NCBI GenBank assembly: GCA_007449985.2
Contig: VIIQ02000746.1
Span: 157,032-221,031 of the forward strand
DNA from: Desmodesmus armatus
Lineage: Eukaryota > Chlorophyta > Chlorophyceae > Sphaeropleales > Scenedesmaceae
Length of the DNA: 64,000 nucleotides
Direction of reading: 5' to 3'
Shown here: in pieces, positions 26,901 to 40,500 of the stretch
Layout of the letters: the number at the start of each line of letters is the position of its first letter
How positions within the stretch are numbered: position 1 is the first letter of the stretch
Notes under the pieces: model-generated
The model's database searches: none
What the model saw: the letters and a program-made list of their open reading frames with translations, nothing else
Told to the model about the DNA's origin: nothing
Translations under genes and position numbers: made by a program

Positions 26901-29900
26901 AGCCAAGCTTGCGGTCACTGGCACTGCGGAAGCTGGAGATTTTGGCAGCAGCGGTGCTCTGCTGCAGTGCCCACAGCCTCCATGCAGACCAGCAGCTGCA
27001 GCAATGAAACCCATCAACAGCCACGCAGTGTGCAAGCTTCAGTGTCATGCTGTCATGCCGGAATGGATATGAAAAGATGGACATTTTTATGACGCTGTTC
27101 GTGGAGCAGGCTCGTTCACAATGCTCTGTCTCACCTGGCTTTCTGCTTTGTCTCCCAGCGCTGCATAGCCAGGCGTCCCAGGTGCTTCAGCAGTGTCCAC
27201 TGCCTCCAGGCATCAAAGCTGGACCACAGCTGTTGCTTGTCCCAGCCCCGAGCAACCACCCGAAGCCGGCCAGTCACCTGGTGACGCAGGTCAATCACCT
27301 CCTGCGTGACAGAGACACACAGCCACAAGCACGCCTTGTCGGCATCAGCCCTGCCTCTTCCTGCCTCTGGCTGCGACCAGGCGCTGATGGCGTCTGCGAT
27401 TGATGGTCAAAGGTAGTGCTGGTGCAGTTGATCTATGCGGCAGGATGTAGCAGGATGTAAACAGGAGCACCACTCACCCGCCACGCTGTCCAGGCATCCA
27501 GCAGCAGCCTATTAACTCGCTTGTTTGTCACGACCCGCGTGATGATGCTGTACTGCTGCTTCACCAGGACTCGCTCCCTCCAGGACGCCAAGCACCCCGA
27601 CAACACCCGGAGCTGCCAGTGCGCTGCAGCCTGCAAACACACACGCCACAGGGCAAACAGATGACGCTGGGTCAGCTCATGTCACTTGCACGCCGCCGCT
27701 GCCCATAACCATGCCTGCGGCTGTTGTTTGTACACAAACTGCACCTTTCAAAAAACCTGAAAAACTGAGCTTGGCCTGGCTGTTTGGAAGTGTCCAACAT
27801 CATGGGGTGGATGGCTAGGATTGTGCGAGCATGGACGACATGCACACCTGTCTGGTCATGATGGCCTCCAGCACGTTGTCCCGCCAGGTGTCAAAGGCCC
27901 TGCGCTGCGTTGTGAGCCACCAGTTGGTCAGGGCTGCTGCCAGCTGCTGCCTGCGGGCCTGCTTGGCTTCAGCCACATCCCTGCAGAGCAGCAGCAGCAG
28001 CAGGATGACACGCACACGTCAGTGCCTCAGTTCGTACCCGCTTCAAAAAGGCAGCTGCAGCTGCTGATAAATAATATACAACATGATTATGCAGGCAGAC
28101 GCAAACAAACAAACTCACCGCCAGCAGTTGAATGCCTTGAGCAGGGTGACGTTGTTGACCTTGTGGCTGAGGACCACCACCACATGCCGCCTGTACAGCT
28201 GCAGCTGGGTCTCCTCGCGGCAACCCCTGAAGGCAGTTGCTACCACCAGTTGCCGCCTCCTTGCAGCTCCCTGCAGGCAACAAGCGGCATCCATATTGAA
28301 CCTTGCTGCAACAATAGGCATTTACAGTGAAGCTTGATCCACAGGCGACAGCGCTCAAGCAGGCATCCACAGGCTGCTGGTCGCGCAATGACTGACTTGG
28401 GTGCGTTGTGCACACGTGCCATGCCTGACAACACACCAACACAGCTTCAGGGAGAAAGGCTTGCAGCCGAGAGCACCCTCTCACCCGTGCCAGCTTCTGC
28501 TGCCTGTGCTGCTTGTGACTGGTGACAGCCCGCCAGCCGTCCAGTGCCAGCCACATCCGCCTGCTGTCCCAGCGCAGCAGAGCGTCTGCTAGCTGCTGCC
28601 TGCGCGCCTTCATGACAGCAGCGTACTCGTGCCACCACGCAAAGGTCAGGATGAGCGCACGCCTGTGCCAGTGTGCAGACGCCTTGCCTTTCGCATGGCG
28701 CTTTACCTGTGCCTGGGGCACAAAGCTGTGCCAGGCATTCCACACGACTTGCAGGACCTGCAGGGGAGGAACCACGTCACCCAATCTTCAACGACACCAT
28801 TTGATGAAAACTGGATAGGGGCCTGGGTGTTCAGGGCCACACCAGTCATGCACGCGGCATGTTGACATGAACACGAACACCAACTTGCAGGGTGACGTGA
28901 GCTGTTGAGCTTGCGCTTACCTGATGGTGCCCCTTGCCTTGCAGCTGAGCAAACACTGCTGCCAGGTATGTCTTGCGCTGGAACCATCGGCGCCACGCAC
29001 CAAAAGCAGCTGCCAAATAGCGGGTGTGGAAGTGCTGCAAGACTTGGCGTGCCACCTGCGAGTTGCAGACCATAAGGGACAGTAGCTTCAAAGCCTTGAA
29101 TCAACGCCACTGCATGGGCTGCTGGTCCTGTGCACCAGCAAGCAGCTTGGGCGCACTGTCAGGCTTGCTTTGCTTGATGGAGGCTGAGCAGGCTGGGCGT
29201 TGCGACTGTGTACAGGTAACTGTGTGAAACATCAGGCGATGTGGTGTGACAGTAGCCAGCCTTTGCCCATGACCATGGCCTGCATGTGCCAATATTATGA
29301 TCACCACACCTGCTTGCGTTGTGTATGGTAGTGCCAGAAGCTTAGGGCCCTTGTCATGTAGCTGTGCTGCCAGTGCTTGAGTGCCTGCCGCAGAAACACC
29401 TTCTTGCCCTGCTTGAGCTGCACCCACTGGCGCCAGGTCTGGAAGCACAGGTGCCTCCTGTTGCCACCCCACTGCATCAGCGCCCTGCATATGACAAGCA
29501 GACATGTTGATGCTGATCATCTACTCTGAGCTATCCTGCAGCTTCATGCAGTCACATTATATAACCAAACAGTACAAGCACCGTAAGATTGCCAGACATG
29601 GCCCCTGCTGGCACGTAGGTAAATGAACAGTAGCAGTAAAGGCAGTGCTAGTGCAGTGCGGGTTCAAGACTGCATGCAGCTGTTCACCATGACGACCATG
29701 CTTCAGTCAGTGTCACAAGCAGGTAAGGCTTGCTGGTTTCATGACCACCACTGGCATGTGTCCCACCTCATCATGGCCGCAGCCTTCCACTGCTTCGCCT
29801 GCAGCACATCCCGCCATCCATGAAAAGCTTCTGACAGCAGCCCCGCCTGCATGCGTTGCCCCACATCCACCAGCACACCCCTAAACATGGCCGCATCAGA

Positions 29901-32900
29901 TGCCAGCTGCCGCCAGGCCCCCAGTGCAGCTGCGGCCACAGTCCGCTGCCAGTGATGCCGGGCAGACCTCGTGCGGCGCTTGCGCAGAGCGTGCTCCCTG
30001 CACAGGGGCGGCAGAGGCACCACATAGCAGAGGCAGTACCTCTTGTTGCTGCCTGTATGCGCATCTTGCTTGCAGTGTGCACACAAAGCGTCTTTCACTC
30101 AGGGGCTGAAAATCTTCCCATTATCCTGACATCGGATGCGTGTGCTCCTTGTGTGCATGTGCTGTACGCAAACATCATGAGAACCAAGCTCCCTGTCTTC
30201 GCCTCCTTCAAGGTGTGTTTCTCCCTATGAACATACAGGGTTGCATTGATGCCACACCCACCTCATCATGCAGAAGGCCCAGTGCATGGTGCGCCCCATC
30301 AGCCTTGACATCACGGTGCGCATGCGCCGCTGCAGGGAGGCCTGACGCAGCGCCCAGTCCTTCCACTGCTCGAAGGCCCTGGACACCGCCAGCTGGCTCC
30401 AGCGGAGTACAGCAGACCCCAGCAGCTCCCGCAGCCGGACACGCAGCGCAGCCTCTGCATGCCAGGCCGCCAGAACCCTCTCTTGCCGGGTGACCACACT
30501 GTGCAGGCGTGCACTGTACAGCACGAAAGTGGGCAGCATGTCAAATGTTATGTAACAGCACGAAAGTGGACAGCATGGCACATGTCTTGTCACAGCAGAG
30601 TCCCAGCCTTTGCTACTCCAGCCAACAGAATCCCACACCACTGCGGACACTGTACTTTGTGACCAAACAAGACGTTGCGTGTGCATCACTTACATCTCCA
30701 GATGCTCTCGCTTGAGCCTCTGTCGAGCTGCCTCGGGGCCCCAAGCCCGCAGCACCTGCACCTTGAGCTCCCCCTGCTTGCCGGCCAGGTAGAATGCCGC
30801 CTTCTGTGCCAGCTCCTGGCTCTCAGCCCACACACTGCTCCAGCCAGTGAGCGCCAGGTCCAGCAGACGGAGGGCGTGGTAGGAGTCTGCACGCAGCCGC
30901 TGCTGCCGCCTGGTTGCCAACACACCAGCACGTCAAGTAGACACACAGCATGTTAGTCTGCCAGTGCTCTCCAAATGACATGACGCAAGCCCCTGGTTGA
31001 TATGCAGGTCATACTCTCAAGGAGCCAGACTCGCAAGAAGCTGGAAAGTCACTGGTAGCACCGTGTGCCCAGGTTGCGGCCGTCTGGATGTTGGGACGAC
31101 CTATGAGCTGCAGCAGCAGCAGCAGCCAGGGCCTGCTCACTTGTATCTCCACACAGCAGTGCGGCCCACCCACACCCGCAGGGCCCTCCTGGTAACTGAC
31201 TGCTCCCACTGCAGCAGTGCGGACAGCTGGTTCATCCGCTTGGCCACTCGGGCCAGCAAGTAGCTGCGCCAGCAGCCCAAGGCCTTCTGCTGGATGCGCA
31301 GCTGGTGACGCTGCAGGAAGCCGGCCAGCAGCGTACGCATCATAGCCTGCTGGCCGGCAGCTACGGCCCACAGCCTCAGCACAGCCGACAACCTGCACAG
31401 CACACAATGGTTAGCTAGAAGTTTACAGGAAGGTGGGTCAGGCAGCTGACAGCGGAATGAACAGAGCTGAACAACTCTCTAGCATACCAAATCTGCCTGC
31501 CCAACCTATAGGTCAGTTGATGCTGGTTTGCTTCAAAGTGGCAGCATCCAGTGGCGACCCACCTTACAACTGTCAGGTGCTGTGTGGCGCGCGCTTGGAA
31601 GGCTCTCCAGTCTGCTTTGTTGTCCACCCATGCCTTCCAGTAAATGACACAGCGGCGTGCCAGGTTGATCTGCAGCGTTGCCACTGCCTGCAGGGTGGAG
31701 GCACAGTATAAGGTACCAAGCCACATGGGGCAGGGACTAACCAACCTAGTGTTGGTCCAACCAAGGCATGACAAACTGTTGGAAGCTGAATAGTTGAACA
31801 TGCTCTGTCTGTGTAAATCAAGTGATGTGGTTGGTCATGGTGTGTGTGCCAGCCTTCACCATGACCCACCTGTAGCAGGTTGAGCTTCTGGTGCAGCAAG
31901 CCACGCCAGGCTGTCAGGTGCCGCCTCCACACATACGCCTGGTTGCGCTGTGTGAGCTGCAGGACACATCAACACACAGAGCTGGGTTGTTACTGCAGAT
32001 ATTGCCATTGGTGGCTGTGGTGGCACACTACCGACGAGATTGCAGTTGTACATGCAAACAGTCCTACATGGCACGGTAGCCCAAGGACAGTGTCAAAGTC
32101 TCGCCATTTGCACATGCGGAGTGCCCATCATGCAGTCAATGCTACTATGTGACATGTTGCACACACCACCGTGCTCCATGACGAACACCCACCTCTGCCA
32201 GGTTTCTGTGCTGCTGCTGCCGCCGCGCCACATACTCCAGCCAGTGCAGCCAGGCAGCAGTGACCTTCCGCTGCTGGCAAGCCGCTGCAACTGCTTCCTC
32301 AATGCATGCAAAGCGTCTGCGCTGCACACACCTCTGCAAGCAGCACAAAAGACTTGTTAGGAGCTCGCCTACACGTGTGTCCCACTCGGTGTGAAGCACA
32401 CAAACTCGACCCAAATAGCTGGCCAGCTAGAGGAAAGTGCACGTGCAGCACCTGAGCTTGCCAAGCCTTGCGCCGGCAGCAACCAGCGTAACAAGTGCAG
32501 GCTCCCTGCCTGCATGCAGCCTCACCTCGTGCCAGCCCCTGAATGCTGTCTGGGCAGCCAGCTGCTTGGACATGAGGATGCCCTGCTGCAGCAGGTCCCA
32601 CAGCTGCTGCTTCTTCAGCACACGGCCATGCCAGACAGCCATGCACCTGCAACAGCACCACAGTGAAGCACAGCATGGTAGGATGACCGACAGGTACAGT
32701 GACACGGTGCACATGGCAAGCTCCGCCTGCACGGCTATGCAGCTTGAGGGGCGCTTACAAGTACTGAGAGTTGACAAGCAACCGCTCCACTTTGTCACAC
32801 ACTCACGCCCCCACCCACAATCACACCCGCACCTGTGTGCTGTGTAAGCCTCCATGTGACAGCAGCTGTGCTCCAGAAGCTCCTGCTGCTGCTGCCTGTC

Positions 32901-35900
32901 CTGCACCCACTGCTGCCACCACAGCAGCATCACCTGCAGACAAGGTGGCCCCATCAAACACAACAACTGACTGTCAGATGGTCGCGGTGTAATACGTCAT
33001 GAATGCGTTATGGTTCCTCTGCAGCCATGCACAACATCAGGCCAGCAGTGTTACGTACCTGTGCACGCCGGTTGAGCAGCTTCTCATAGCATGCATCAGC
33101 TAGCTCTTCAAAGGCAGCGGCAATGTCCAGGGCGTGCAGCCAGCATGAGATGAACTTCAACAGGCACTTCACCCTGCAGCACCACAACACAAACAGTATG
33201 GGGCTGAGAGCTGGGTCTCTGGCAAGGAACTGGGTCTCTGTCTCTGTCACCAGTGCCAACTCTACCACACTCTCTTCTCCAAGTGAGTCCCTCTAGTGAT
33301 GGGGACAATCACAGTGAGTTGGGCCGGCAGCACTGCAGGCTTTTCAAGAAGCCTAAAAAACACAAAAGCACCATCAGCACTATGGCAGCTGCTGCTGCCG
33401 ATGACCATTTGCAGGATGCGCTGACAGGACCAATGTGCTGCAGACATGACCCCAGAGCGCCACGTACCTGAAGTGCTGGAAAGCACGCTGCTTGGCTGCA
33501 CGCACAATGCGGCGCTTGGCTGTGTACTCCCGCATGCAGTTCCACACCCGCCTGCGCGTGTTGCGGTGCAGCGTCATGACTGCATCCCGCAGGTGCCTCC
33601 GCTGTGCATGCTTCACCGGCGCCCACACGCGCCATCGCTTGATCACCTGCAGCAAGATAAGGCGACAGGTGCGGAGCAGTTGCGGAGCTATCAACTTATC
33701 CCCTGAGGTATGCTGAGTTGCCTGCTGCTGCATGAACACGCCCAGCGGCACATTTATGTGTGTTGAGCAGGTGCCCTTTGCAATGACCAATCAAGTTTCA
33801 AAAGGTTGCGCAGGTCCCGAACGGCACAAACGCACCTTGCTGAGCATGCTGAACCGCCTGGCCCGATACACGGCCCTCATCAGCTTGTACTTAGGGTTGA
33901 CCTGCTCAAACTCCCTGCGCCACTTGCTCCACACAGCAGCCTGGACGTGCTGCACATGGTGCCAGGTTAGGTGCAGCTGCAGCTGCTTCTGTGCAGCCTT
34001 CTGCTGAGCCACACTCAACCAAGCGGCAAATGCGTAGGCTGCAAGGACACGCCCACAGGTTTGCTGTCGCATCTCCGCCGCTGGGCTGCATGGGGGCCGC
34101 AGGTTGGGGTGCTTTTGTAGCAGTCGTGTGAGGCCTGCCAGTGGAGAGCTGGGACGGCTGGCATCTCCGGCCAGCAACTGCTGTCCCTGCTGCTGCTGCT
34201 GCTGCACTATGCTGTTGGTCTGCTGCCCAGCAACCCCCGGCTGCTGCCTGCAATACATAAACATGGGAATCAACTTGTTGGTAAGCCGTGCAATTATAGC
34301 GTGCCCGCAGCAAAGATGTCCGGCCTTGCACAACAAGGTATGCAACAGGTCTGAAGAGACATGATCTGCTCAAACAGCCATCCTGCTTCACATGAGGTGG
34401 CCCTACCTCTGGTAGTGCAGTGCCATCCTGCGCCACCACTGGAAGCTGCACAGCAGCAGCCAGTGCCTGCGCTGCTGGTTGCTGGCCTTCGCTGCAGCTG
34501 CCGCCAGCTGCTGCCACCAGACAAAGCACCTCCATGCTGCGTGAACCTCCCAGAAGCTCATCGCCAACGTCCAGTAGTGCTCAGCTGCCGCGGCAGGGTC
34601 CCTGTATCAGCACCGACACACACAGCTCAAACATTGTTGCCATCATCTGACTGCACGGGCACAGAGTGCTGAATGCTCATGTTCAATTGCTCATGCAGAT
34701 GCTGCCAAGCAGCCTCTGTCGTGCTGCCAGATCAGTTTCCAAGCAACTGAGCGAGCGGACACGCACCTGGACGTTCTAGCAGCCAAGGCCCTTGCCCTCC
34801 AGTTGTGCTGCACACTCATAAAGCTGACAAAGCTGCTGTAGCGCTGAAGCCGCAGCTCCGACAGCTGCCCAGCTGACAGCTCCGCCTGCAGCTCTGCTGC
34901 TGCAGCGCTCCTGCCTGCACCCTGCTGCTGCTGCTGCTGCAGGGCAAGCTTGGCAGCTGCTGGACTGTGCAGCTCCAGGCACTTCCACAGCCTGTCACGC
35001 TGACCGGCTTCCAACACAGCATGTGCCAGAGCGTCACCAGCTACTGGGCTGCAGGAGCGAGGTGCTGGACTGTGCTTGCGTGCCGGGTACACGCGCGCAA
35101 CGGCATCACATGCACAGGTGCAGGCAGCACCAGCACAACCTGCAGCGCATGGGTACTCATGAATAATGCCGCTGCTACTGCTGCTGGTTCTGTACGCATC
35201 TGCGGGAAGGTGGCAGCTGCTGCTGCGCCTGAGCCCTGTGCATGGTGATGTGGATCTTGAGCGTAGGTGTGCTGTTGCCTGTGCTCCTGCAATGTGCTGC
35301 TGTTCCTGGATGCCTTCTGCGGCATCGCAGCAGCTGCTCCGCAAGGATCCTGCAGATGCTGCCCGTGGCCGTGGCGCGACAGTGCTGCTGTGCCAGCAGC
35401 TGCTGCTGTGCATGATGTCAGGGTAGCTAGCCTGCTGCAGTGCTGCTGCACCCTCACTGTGCCCCTCCTCCTGTGCCTGACACGCTGCTGCACAAGCAGC
35501 AGCGTTGACTGCTGCACCAGCTGCATCCGACAGCACAGTGTCATGGCTAGATAACCAGGTACAGCATGCTGACGGCTGGGCCTGCACACCTTGCCAGGAC
35601 TCCAGACTGAAGGACTCCTGCAGGTTTGCGCTGATGCCCACCACAGATGCTGCGTCTGGTGACGCCACCTTGGCAGCAGCTGTCCTGCTGCGGCAGCGGC
35701 CCCTTGCATCCGCCCAAGCTGCGGCGACTGCTGCTGTAGCTGCATCCACAGCTACTGCTGCAGCTTGGACTGCGGCAGGTGCTGAGCCTGCTGCTGCGCT
35801 GCCAGTGCGCGCAGCCGGTCTGCTCCGGGCCTTGCTGCTGGTGGCACTGTGCCATTTCGCTGCTGAGGCTCCCACCCGCCCTGCAGGACTGCGGCGCTTG

Positions 35901-36519
35901 CTCCCTGCCTTGGCTGCCGTGGCTTGCTTCCTGCAGCAGGGACAATGGACAGCAGTACATGTACCAATATATCCTCAACAATACAACTGCCTGCTGTGGT
36001 AGGGACAGAACCATGCCACAACCTGGGTTGTGGTGCGCAGAGAGCACAACAGCACGCTGTCAGGATGATGTGCACTTACTTGTTCCAGAGCTTTTGCTCC
36101 TTGTGGAACCTCTGCCACCAGTCATTGCTTGGGTCCAGATTAAGCTTCAGGAGGATGCGGTAGTAGTGTGTGTCCTCCTGGGGCACCAGCCCATGCTGAG
36201 GAAGCACTGCATCATATGCCTGCAGCAGTCTTGCAAGGCTGATGTGAGGGTTGCTGGTGCAGCGCCCAGACTGGAAGTCTTCAACTGCTGTTGCTTCAGC
36301 GGTTTTCAGGATGTGCTTCAAGATTAGCAGGTCCTGTTCAGTCAGGGGCCCTTCAAGGCCGGTCAGCAGCTTGCCCACTGACGCAGCTGCTGACTGCGCT
36401 GCAGCTGCAGAGCTAGTGCTGCTTGCCAGTAAGTATTCAATGTCATATCCACCTCCCACCCTCTTCGGGGGTGAGTGTGGCGACTGCTGGGTCTGCTTAG
36501 GGCGCTTGGTGTGTGACAT
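17996..36519 (-). CDS. Sfi1-like giant W-repeat protein (centrin-binding type)
   Basis: The gene spans 18.5 kb with roughly 30 exons. The N-terminal exon at about 36079-36519 starts MSHTKRPKQTQQ and is followed by a Ser/Ala-rich exon at about 34770-35930. Further repeat-bearing blocks run down to about 19.7 kb, for example 33836-34250, 28487-28759, 26580-27000, 25929-26432, 25460-25753, 24528-24855, 23181-23453, 22333-22471, 21831-22121, 21409-21604, 20953-21164 and 19729-20595. The terminal exons are 19216-19461 and 17996-18850 (Gln/Ser-rich tail). Dozens of spaced repeats centre on A-x-x-x-W, such as AFGAWRSFVAI, HSMAAWSAFVK, AFQEWRTVAQ and AFATWKQHH, in a basic helical context. This matches Sfi1, whose long helix binds centrin at spindle-pole bodies, centrosomes and basal bodies. 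Exons 20595 to 17996 join in phase; others are approximate. One gene is favoured over several because no start, stop or promoter break interrupts the repeat blocks, but a split cannot be excluded. Confidence 0.75.
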
Positions 36520-37118
36520 TCAGTGCCAGCAGCAGCACCGCAGTTGGTAAGATGCTGCTGCTGCAGCATGCAGCCGAGCCTGGTCTCGAGAGTGTTGTGT
36601 CGAAAGTATGTGATGACCGGATGAAGGAATAAGTATGTTGTTGAGAAAACTACGTGCCATGCTTAACGACAGCTGCTGTTCCCCTTTTCAACATCGGAAC
36701 GGACTTGCAGATGGTGATACAGCTCCATCCATCACGTAGAAACCATATACTGAACGTGATCTGACGATTCCAGGCCTGTCTGTCAACTTCCCACCAGCTG
36801 GTCAAACTTCGTGTGATTGGTCTTCAGGCCCGCATTCCATCTCCGAATCGACTCTGTACAACCCAAACCCAACACCAACAACAAGTCGAGCTGCAGTGGC
36901 AGCAGCTGCGATGGCGGATGTGCATGCATCTTGCAGCATGGCACGGCACGACACACGACCAGCCCAGAACCAGCCATGTGCACAGGTGCCCCTGAGGATT
37001 TCACCTTGGGCAGGGTCTGGGCTTCAAACGGAAAGGTAACGTCTGCTGAGCTTGTGGGGGGGGGGGAGTGAGAGCGTCCTCAAGGTCTGCCTGACAACGG
37101 CTCCCATATCGGTGCGAA
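36520..37118. other. Intergenic between the helicase 3' end and the Sfi1-like start
   Basis: No gene is recognised. Both neighbours are on the - strand, so this holds the helicase 3' UTR and the Sfi1-like promoter. A poly-G run of ten lies near 37057. No TGTAA on the - strand was found. Confidence 0.45.
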
Positions 37119-37446
37119 TCAAGTCAGGTCCTCTGACGCGGCCGTGCTCCAGCTGCTGCCACTGCTGCTGCTGAAGCCATTGACACCCCCCTGTCCTGTC
37201 AGGGCAGCATCTAAGAAGGGGTCAAAGCCCTCCTGCTGCCACGGAGCAGCAGGCAGCACACTGGTGCTGGTGATCCAACTCCTTTCCTGGCTCCACTGCA
37301 GGAAAGCAGCCCAGTCTTGTGAACCCTTGCGCAGGGTTTCAGGGGAGCAGACCACAACCAGCCCGCGCCGTGGGCGAGTGATCGCCACATTCAGGCGGCG
37401 CCTGTCACTCACAAAGCCAATGCGGCCCTGCTCATTGCACCTGCAC

Positions 37447-37511
<65 letters not shown>

Positions 37512-40500
37512 CAGCAGGCAGCGTTGTGTCATAGACAGGGGTAGGGTGGCGTCACTGTTGAGTATTGGGACCGTTTGTGCTCAGCGTCAAATGCCAGCTA
37601 CACTGAGGCGTTCAGCAGAAACCAACCCCCACACGGTCACCAGCTCCACACACAGCAGCAAAAAGGTGTCCACCAGACTGTTGTGAAGTCACAATCGGGT
37701 CAACCATGCTCTGCATTACATGCAGTCGTGCGCAAACACACCCATCAAACCCAAGCAAAGTACCGTATCAACCCACCCACCCACACACCTGACAGCTGAG
37801 AACAGCACTACGTCTGCCTCCCGCCCTTGGTAGCCATCCACGCTGCTGATGGTCAGGCGGTCACCGGCCAAAAGCTCCGGTGTGAACCAGGGGGACAGGA
37901 CACGGAGGGCGTGCTCAAACGCCCGCACCTGCAGCACCAGTACACAAACAGCAGCTGCTGCATTGCCCGGAAGTGCTTGGCTACCTCTGTTGGTGAGGGA
38001 CAGTCGTGCAGCCCAGCCATCAGGCTTTGACAGCACGGTAGTGCTCTGAAAGCACCGCAAGGTATGCATCCAATGCCTGGTGCTGACATGCGATGTCTGG
38101 TGCTGACATGCGTTTCAACAACACAGTACAACATGCTCCAACAACGCAACACCAGGAGCTCTCCTCAATGCACTGGCTATGTCAAGGAATGGCCAGCAAG
38201 GTGGTGCCCATCCTGAGGAGCACAACGACTGGGGCCGCTGCCTAAGTGCAGTAACCACTGTCAGTGGCACTTTGCCTGCTCAGCTGAGTGCATCACTTCA
38301 GAGGCGGTACTCTGTGCTTTGATGAGCACCTTGGAGTGTAGACTATGACTCATAGTCTACACTCTCGGAGAGGCCGCGGCACCACTGGCAGTTTCTCACC
38401 TGGCCTTTGTAAGGTGTGAGAATGGCGGCACTTTCCACATCACCTGCAGCATCACCACCACATGAAAGCAGTGCGCTGGATTGTACACTATGTTGGCAGC
38501 GCATATCACACAACGTTGAGCAGCGCCAGTCACTTATCATGGCACCCTGCACGCGCTGACCCCTTGACTTCATGTAGGATGCCACAACACCACCATGGCA
38601 AGGTCAAAGAACAAGGCCACAACACCAACAGCCTGAGTGCCCTAAATGCCCCTGCCTGCTGTGTGCGGCCTCACCTGCTGTGATGAGAGCATGAGCAGCC
38701 TGCAGCACCACCCGTGCCTCCTGCAGGTTCCTGTAGCTGGCCTCCATGAGACCACCAGCAGCGTCTGCTGCACCACGGCCATACACCAGATCAGACCCAT
38801 CCAAGCCCTGCAGCAGGCACAACACGGGAGCAACACACGCACATCTGTACACGAAACTCGTGTGGAGGTCCTCAAGTATATTTGGCTGTGCACAATGGGG
38901 ACACAATGCGTGGTGCATGCAGCCCTGACACACACAGTGTGTGCATTCTGTATACAGTGGTTTATATTACTTGAAAAAGGGGGGCAAGGAACAACGGATG
39001 AGAGCTCTGTCATTGTTCAGCTGGTCAAGTCAGCAGCCAACAGCTCAGGTGCAAAAGGCCTTTGACTGCCTAGGCAGCCAGGCAGCAGCACTGATCTCCT
39101 GCCCTGATTACCTTGCCCTTGCTCATCTTTCCCTGCTCCTCCTTGCCCTTCACCGCCAGCACCATGACCGGCTGCTCCGGCTGCGGCCAGTTGATGCCGG
39201 CTGCTGCAGGCTTCTCCTCAGCAGTCACGCCGTCCTTCAGCTTGCCCTTGTAGAACTGGTGGCTGCAGCACACAACAGCCCACCAGGCACACAGTTTGTT
39301 ATCCTGGTCGGACTATGTTGGTGTGCCTCATAGACAGCTTGCATTTGACTTGCATGTTCATAGTATGCTACACATGTATTCTCTGTGCCTAAAACACTTG
39401 ATGCAACTGCTTGTCAGAATGCACACCCACTTCATGTGTAGGGCATGCGGAACTATGCTGAGGTTGACTGTCTTCTTGCACTTGTTATGCTGTACGCACT
39501 CTCAGTAAATCGACCTCAAGGGCATGGTGCATGGCTTGTGCATGAAGACTGATGTGTGCTGCAAACAGAATACCGAGCCCCAGTATGGATTGAGACATCC
39601 CTTGATCCAAAGTTAGTCAACCTGGCGGCTGCAACCTTCCAGACAAGAGGTCTGGTGGCCACAGAGGCCCCACATACCTTGGGAAGCCTGATATGTGTGG
39701 GTTCATGCGGTACTGTGTGTCCAGCAGCAGCGTCTCCAAGCCCAGGGCTCGCTGCAGCCGTTCAAACAGTGTCACTGACAGCTGGTACTGCTGCTCAGCC
39801 TCTCTGCTGGTGACAGTGGGTGGCAGTTGAGCGGGGTCGCCAGCCATGACCACACACCGGGCACCCTGGATGTGCAGGGAAGCGGCGCAGCAGGAGTCCA
39901 GTGAAACACGAAGCACCGCACGCGTGCTGCAGAGCGAGTCATACACCACCACCATCATTACACGCCTTTCCAGCAGGGTCGTGCCCACACAGCACTGATG
40001 TACCATCCACAGTATCTAAAGCATGTACCCACCTGAGTCAGAGGCACCAAGGTAGCTGGCTCTGTTGCTTGGGTGGCTTCATCAATCACCACCATGTTGA
40101 ACTGCCTGCAATCACCAAAGCAAGCATACCCGCAGGACTCTCTCACGCAAGCAAGAAACAATGCGCACCTGGGCACCTTGCCTGGTGCCACGCAGGCATG
40201 TGCTGCAGCCACATGCACAGGGTCAGGCTCTGCCAGCAGCCACTATGTCAGCACACACAGGTGCCACGCCAGTACTGACCATGGTGTGAAACATATGGGT
40301 GGGTGCTGAAATGCACTACAGTACAGTACAGTAATTGGGGACAGGGTCCCAACCTCGGCGCTAGCCAGCAAGCCTCGGGCTCATGAGGGTGCCCAGAGGG
40401 CCTACTTGCGTACCCCAGTCTCTTGGGTCAGGTCTGAGGGACTACACAGACAGCTGTGAGGTTCCTTCAGCCTCGCTAACAGCATTAAGAGGTTGATGCC

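Noticed and set aside
30510..30590. Short direct duplication of AGCACGAAAGTGG in a Sfi1-like intron
   Set aside because: It is only two copies of a short segment, with no sign of an element or function.
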